IMG/VR virus record: IMGVR_UViG_3300020123_000219
Span: 24,199-88,198 of that record
DNA length: 64,000 nucleotides
Source of the DNA: a virus
Reading direction: 5' to 3' (one strand)
How positions within the stretch are numbered: the stretch's first letter is position 1; the number at the start of each line of letters is the position of its first letter. Below are positions 60,907-64,000 of the stretch, in pieces. A model generated the notes under the pieces. That model had not been told where the DNA came from and searched no databases. It worked only from the letters and a program-made list of their open reading frames with translations. A program made the position numbers and the translations under genes.

Positions 60907-61026
60907 CACTGACGACCCCCCCACCCCCCTGTGACCTGCACTGACGCACTGACAGACCGGTATGTAACGGACGAAACACTCGTCTTGCATGCTGGTCACT
61001 GAGCTGGCACTGACCTGGTCACTGAC
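60907..61026. repeat. CACTGAC iterons in the divergent gap
   Basis: CACTGAC occurs at 60907, 60939, 60947, 61008 and 61020, with CACTGAG at 60997. The last three form tandem units of 11-12 bp (TGGTCACTGAGC, TGGCACTGACC, TGGTCACTGACG). The gap 60690-61148 has no gene. Operator array or replication iterons are both possible. Confidence 0.6.
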
Positions 61027-61148
61027 GCACATGCAAGGTTGCAGTTCTGTAACAGTGACATGGCGGGAGGTTGACAGGTCATGCCTGCACAGAACAGCGT
61101 CGCCACTGTGCCACCCACGCGCACACAGGACACGGGAAAGGAACCACC

Positions 61149-61571
61149 ATGGCAGCGACACTCACCCCCAGGCCGATACGCATCAGCCCAGCCGTGCGCA
61201 ACCAGGCCGCAGACCAGCGCGGACGGGTGAAGGCCGCAGAGCTGGCAGCGAGCATCAAGGCAGAACTGGACACGCTGAGCGTGCACGCAGGCGAGGCAGC
61301 GTATGACGAGGTCCGGCGGGTACTCAATCAGGGATGCCCGCTGGCGGACCTGATCAACGCCGGCCTGGTGCACGGCGTGACCCGGGAGGGACGCGAAAGC
61401 CTGGAAGCCACGCTGGGCATGTGCAAGCAGCTCAATGCCGCCTGGTGCGCAACGCCTGAGGCGTTCAGCGCGCAGGCCTACTGGTTTGAGTACGACGGGA
61501 AGCCACGCCTGGCAACGAACTCATGGGGACTCATGTGGGACGCTGCGCAGGCATGGCAGGGACACGTCTAG
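61149..61571 (+). CDS. unknown phage protein
   Basis: The product is 140 residues from ATG 61149 after GGGAAAGGAACC. Helical N-terminal half (ELAASIKAELDTLSVHAGEA), then LINAGLVHGVTREGRESLEA and AYWFEYDGKPRLATNSWGLM. It is the first rightward gene beyond the iterons and ends at a strong terminator. No family recognised. Confidence 0.7.
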   Translation: MAATLTPRPIRISPAVRNQAADQRGRVKAAELAASIKAELDTLSVHAGEAAYDEVRRVLNQGCPLADLINAGLVHGVTREGRESLEATLGMCKQLNAAWCATPEAFSAQAYWFEYDGKPRLATNSWGLMWDAAQAWQGHV

Positions 61572-61583
61572 CCCTGCCCGCAG

Positions 61584-61620
61584 AAACGCCCCCCGGAGCA
61601 TGCCGCTCCGGGGGGCGTTT
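61584..61620 (+). terminator. 16-bp intrinsic terminator
   Basis: AAACGCCCCCCGGAGC (61584-61599) pairs with GCTCCGGGGGGCGTTT (61605-61620), followed by GCTGT. Directly after the gene ending at 61571. Confidence 0.88.
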
Positions 61621-61735
61621 GCTGTGCGCGCGGCTCTGTAAGCGTCTCTGACATGATCGTTTAGCTACCCACACTAAGGTATGGGTAGCGCCCGTTCATG
61701 CGCTCACAGTGCCGCTAGCGACCGCGCAGACAGCT

Positions 61736-61771
61736 AAGGGCCCGACCCCCTCATACGGGGGTCGGGCCCTT
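61736..61771. terminator. 15-bp bidirectional terminator
   Basis: AAGGGCCCGACCCCC (61736-61750) pairs with GGGGGTCGGGCCCTT (61757-61771). It lies between rightward and leftward genes. An additional 8-bp hairpin GCTACCCA/TGGGTAGC is at 61664-61689. Confidence 0.85.
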
Positions 61772-61795
61772 TCGGGTAAGCCCGGGGCTACTGGC

Positions 61796-62134
61796 CTACT
61801 TCGATACGGTTGCGGCTGAGTTGCCCACCATGCCCGGCGTGTGCTGGTAGAGGGGCGTTTCGGGGGCGCGCTCCGGGGCTGGCCTGGGGGCTGGCTTGGG
61901 GGGTGCTGCGGGTGCTGGCTTGCGGTTCTGGCGGGTTCGGGTCTGGCTCTGAGCTGGGATGATGCTGGTTTGGAGGGGTGTGCGGTGCGGGTCGTTTGGG
62001 TCGAAACGGGTTATGGTTAGGTCCCCGATTGGACCTTTTGTCCGTGTTGGGTGTTTGGGTGTGCCTTGGGTGGGTGTGATCCAGTTTGAGTTGTTTCGTG
62101 GTGGGTTGCCGCCTGGGATGTAGTGTTTCGCCAT
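61796..62134 (-). CDS. Pro/Thr/Asn-rich protein of unknown function
   Basis: The product is 112 residues from ATG 62134 behind GGAAAGGAAACC. MAKHYIPGGNPPRNNSNWIT, then GPIGDLTITRFDPNDPHRTP and a low-complexity Pro/Ala/Arg stretch. Probably largely disordered. A near-consensus promoter lies 47 bp upstream. Confidence 0.6.
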   Translation of the reverse strand: MAKHYIPGGNPPRNNSNWITPTQGTPKHPTRTKGPIGDLTITRFDPNDPHRTPLQTSIIPAQSQTRTRQNRKPAPAAPPKPAPRPAPERAPETPLYQHTPGMVGNSAATVSK

Positions 62135-62180
62135 GGGGTTTCCTTTCCCTGTGTCCGCCTATGTGGGGACGATAGGAGTG

Positions 62181-62210
62181 ATTGAAACATTGCTTGCGTG
62201 CTTGTGTCAA
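62181..62210 (-). promoter_or_regulatory. promoter upstream of the 61796-62134 gene
   Basis: On the minus strand TTGACA (62210-62205), an 18-bp spacer, TTCAAT (62186-62181). The -35 box is a perfect consensus. Confidence 0.65.
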
Positions 62211-62933
62211 GTGTGGGGTTGTGAGCTGGGCGTTCCTTGATCTTTTTAAAAAGGTTGCTGAAATGTCTTGCCAACGTGGCGGGGTTGCCGTAGCGTCGCT
62301 CCTAGTTCGGCAGGCAGGAACCGCCGGGCAGGGCAACGGGAAAGGTCAGGCCAAGCCTGGCAAGTACCACCCTCCGGCGGAACACTCCCGCTTGACCCCC
62401 GTGCCTAGCCAGCACCGCGAATTGGGGATGCACGCCACGGGCGACGCGCCACCACGGGCAAGCCCCTAAACAGGCAGCAATGCCTCACAGTAGCCAGGAC
62501 ACGGGATCATCCCCGGCCTGTAGTGAGCCACGATGGCAACGTGGCGCGCGAACAGCATGACCCATCGCCTGTAGCGCCGTACCGGCCATGACCCCCTCAC
62601 GGGGGTACAGCGGAACGGCCGACTTGTCCAGGACTCAGGGTGACCCCCGTAGGGGGCACGCGGGTGATCATGCGTCACCGTAGCCCTGTCCTGGGCGCGG
62701 TCTGAGCGTACGGGCATGGATACCCTCTAACGCCGTAACAAGGCTCCCGTGAGGCAACGAACTTTCCCCCTTGAAATTTTCCGTAAAGTAATTCCCTTCA
62801 TGGGTGGCGCGCGGTCAAGCGAGGGGCGAGACGACAGCAACAGCATCACCGCGTGCTACGCATGGTGACGCAAGTCACCGCATGTTCACGCAACCGCTGG
62901 CGAACCCGCCCTAGTCACTGCCCGCGCGCCGCT

Positions 62934-62978
62934 CCGGGTACACGACGGTAGTCACCAATTCACCCGCCGTGTACCCGG
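62934..62978. promoter_or_regulatory. 11-bp inverted repeat upstream of the rightward operon
   Basis: CCGGGTACACG (62934-62944) pairs with CGTGTACCCGG (62968-62978), extended by CGG/CCG past one mismatch. It ends 42 bp before the start at 63021. Operator or leader hairpin. Confidence 0.5.
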
Positions 62979-63020
62979 CCACAAGGGAAAAACAGGAAAC
63001 CGAAAGGGGAACACACGGGA

Positions 63021-63356
63021 ATGAGTGACGACCAGCTCATCGCGTCGCACATCAGGCACGCGCAAGCACGCCAGCAGGAAATCAGCGACGCATGCGCCCG
63101 CATGATCGCCAGCCAGTACCACGACGGGCAGGCCAGCGACAGCTACGCATTCACCTCAACCGGCGCGATCAGCGACCCCGACACCGTTTGGCGGGACCTG
63201 TTCTACCTCCGCACCGGAGACGCCATGTACTTCCACATGAACACGCAGGAGCAGGCCAAAGCCGACATGCTCGGCACCTACCTCATCCACGCCGGCCCGC
63301 GCGGACCCGTCGAAGGCTGGGCAAACCTCTGGCTCAGGGCAGGAGACGGATACTAA
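63021..63356 (+). CDS. unknown phage protein
   Basis: The product is 111 residues from ATG 63021. MSDDQLIASHIRHAQARQQE, then MIASQYHDGQASDSYAFTST and a C-terminal WRDLFYLRTGDAMYFHMNTQ. Mixed alpha/beta; no family recognised. Stop and next start share one base (TAATG). Confidence 0.65.
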   Translation: MSDDQLIASHIRHAQARQQEISDACARMIASQYHDGQASDSYAFTSTGAISDPDTVWRDLFYLRTGDAMYFHMNTQEQAKADMLGTYLIHAGPRGPVEGWANLWLRAGDGY

Positions 63357-63622
63357 TGGACCCCGACCAGGCATTAGACGACATCCACGCCGCGATCAGG
63401 GACCTGCGCGACGCCACCGACGGCAGCGACACCTACACCGACGCCGCCGAAACGCTCACAGACCGCATCGAAGCGCTAGACGAATGGCTCACCAGAGGCG
63501 GCATGCTGCCCGCAGCATGGGCCAGAGGCGGAGACCAGTCCCCGCCCGAACCAGACTGGGACGCAATCCACGACGGGACAGCACCAGAACCAGACTGGGA
63601 CGCAATCCACGACGGAGGCTGA
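63356..63622 (+). CDS. acidic helical protein with tandem C-terminal repeat
   Basis: The product is 88 residues. DPDQALDDIHAAIRDLRDAT, then TLTDRIEALDEWLTRGGMLP form helices; the end repeats EPDWDAIHDG twice, with the DNA almost identical. Function unknown. Confidence 0.65.
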   Translation: MDPDQALDDIHAAIRDLRDATDGSDTYTDAAETLTDRIEALDEWLTRGGMLPAAWARGGDQSPPEPDWDAIHDGTAPEPDWDAIHDGG

Positions 63623-63692
63623 ACCCCAGGCCCGCGCCGCCTTCACCAGCGGCACGGGCACGAAAGGGAACCAAAGGGAAAAGGGGAAAACA

Positions 63693-63905
63693 ATGACGAA
63701 ACCGGCAACACTCGGCGTCGCCGGGCTGCTCGCCATCGTCGCGCTCACCATAACCGCCATGGCAGCAGTACTCCAGGCCGCCGCCCAGGAAACCAGGACC
63801 GCAGTCAACCAGCGGCACCAGCAAACCCGCGCATGCGTCACCGGGGCTTACTTCACCATCGGGAACATCACCTACACCTGCGACCCGCAAGGCACCAGGC
63901 CATGA
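63693..63905 (+). CDS. small secreted or membrane-anchored protein
   Basis: The product is 70 residues with a purine-rich ribosome site. MTKPATLGVAGLLAIVALTI, then TAMAAVLQAAAQE is a membrane or signal helix; the exported part has two Cys (ACVTGAYFTIGNITYTCDPQ) that could form a disulfide. Unknown role. Confidence 0.65.
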   Translation: MTKPATLGVAGLLAIVALTITAMAAVLQAAAQETRTAVNQRHQQTRACVTGAYFTIGNITYTCDPQGTRP

Positions 63906-64000
63906 AAACCGGCACGCCAATGAACGACCTGGAACGCGCGGTCTGGCTTCTCATGCAGACCGACGACTACCAGGTCACCGCACGCGGCGAGAACTGGGCA
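63902..64000 (+). CDS. start of a rightward gene cut by the window edge
   Basis: ATG 63902 overlaps the upstream stop (ATGA). Thirty-three residues are visible (MNDLERAVWLLMQTDDYQVT), helical and acidic. Too short to classify. Confidence 0.55.
   Translation, partial: MKTGTPMNDLERAVWLLMQTDDYQVTARGENWA

Larger units (their letters stand above)
62135..63020. other. 886-bp stretch without a convincing gene
   Basis: Contains the promoter at 62181-62210, a CTTTTTAAAAAG palindrome (62242-62253), short GC hairpins near 62590 and 62645 and the hairpin at 62934-62978. Two open frames (62182-62469 plus, 62466-62717 minus) have no ribosome site or recognisable sequence. Regulatory, packaging or origin functions cannot be told apart by eye. 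Confidence 0.5.

Noticed and set aside
62182-62469. 95-codon plus-strand frame in the gene-poor stretch
   Set aside because: It overlaps a promoter on the other strand, has no ribosome site and has mixed composition.
62466-62717. 83-codon minus-strand frame ending in IPCPGYCEALLPV
   Set aside because: No ribosome site, no recognisable sequence, and it covers several GC hairpins; chance cannot be excluded.
1-64000. CRISPR arrays, insertion sequences, integrase or attachment sites
   Set aside because: No regularly spaced direct repeats with spacers, no transposase or recombinase motifs and no tRNA-end duplication were seen. The only mobile genes are four HNH endonucleases.

Overview
The window is part of a large, high-G+C tailed bacteriophage genome. 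A siphovirus is likely because a full head-to-long-tail gene order is present: portal, MuF-type protein, protease/scaffold, HK97-type capsid, connectors, tail tube, frameshifted tail assembly chaperones, a 950-residue tape measure and minor tail proteins. The host is probably an actinobacterium, plausibly Streptomyces or a relative. This is suggested by the base composition, many GTG starts, a DUF397 protein (a family found almost only in Streptomyces-like bacteria), and Rpf-like, LysM and NlpC/P60 wall enzymes. No integrase, terminase or DNA polymerase is visible, so the window is incomplete.

Layout. 1-1.0 kb: plus-strand genes that converge on a 21-bp hairpin terminator. 1.0-32.6 kb: one long minus-strand late operon, transcribed right to left. 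It begins at a near-consensus promoter (32661-32688) followed by a palindrome and a promoter-proximal terminator. It then encodes an Ig-like protein, a glycosidase-like protein, a papain-like protein, protease/scaffold, capsid, a glycosyltransferase and methyltransferase, connectors, tail tube, chaperones, tape measure, SGNH esterase, beta-helix spike, tail hub, fibre-like proteins and holin-like membrane proteins. An HNH gene interrupts it on the plus strand. 33-43 kb: a Ro60 (TROVE) protein with a Y RNA-like, tRNA-mimicking transcript just upstream of it, an HNH gene, a DUF397 protein, two cell-wall enzymes, a MuF-ParB-Nudix fusion and the portal. 43-58.3 kb: a minus-strand array of 40 conventional tRNA genes. 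Between them they carry all 20 amino-acid isotypes. The array also holds one apparently circularly permuted alanine tRNA, many very small genes, two further HNH genes and an HU protein. 58.3-60.7 kb: cysteine-rich microproteins, a DNA methyltransferase and a ribbon-helix-helix regulator. 60.7-64 kb: repeats, terminators and rightward unknown genes.

RNA biology is the theme of the most interesting part. Ro60, the Y RNA-like transcript, a complete tRNA set, four tRNAs with C instead of the near-universal U33, and the permuted tRNA-Ala suggest a phage-encoded system for supplying and protecting tRNA. In some bacteria Ro and Y RNA genes sit beside RNA-repair (RtcB ligase) genes. No ligase gene is visible here, so the link is inference.

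Three genes appear to be frameshifted or to lack an expected stop (22097-24057, 60231-60409, and possibly 1487-1954). Read-level checks should come before biological interpretation of those. All coordinates, motifs and folds were read by eye; no database search or folding program was run.
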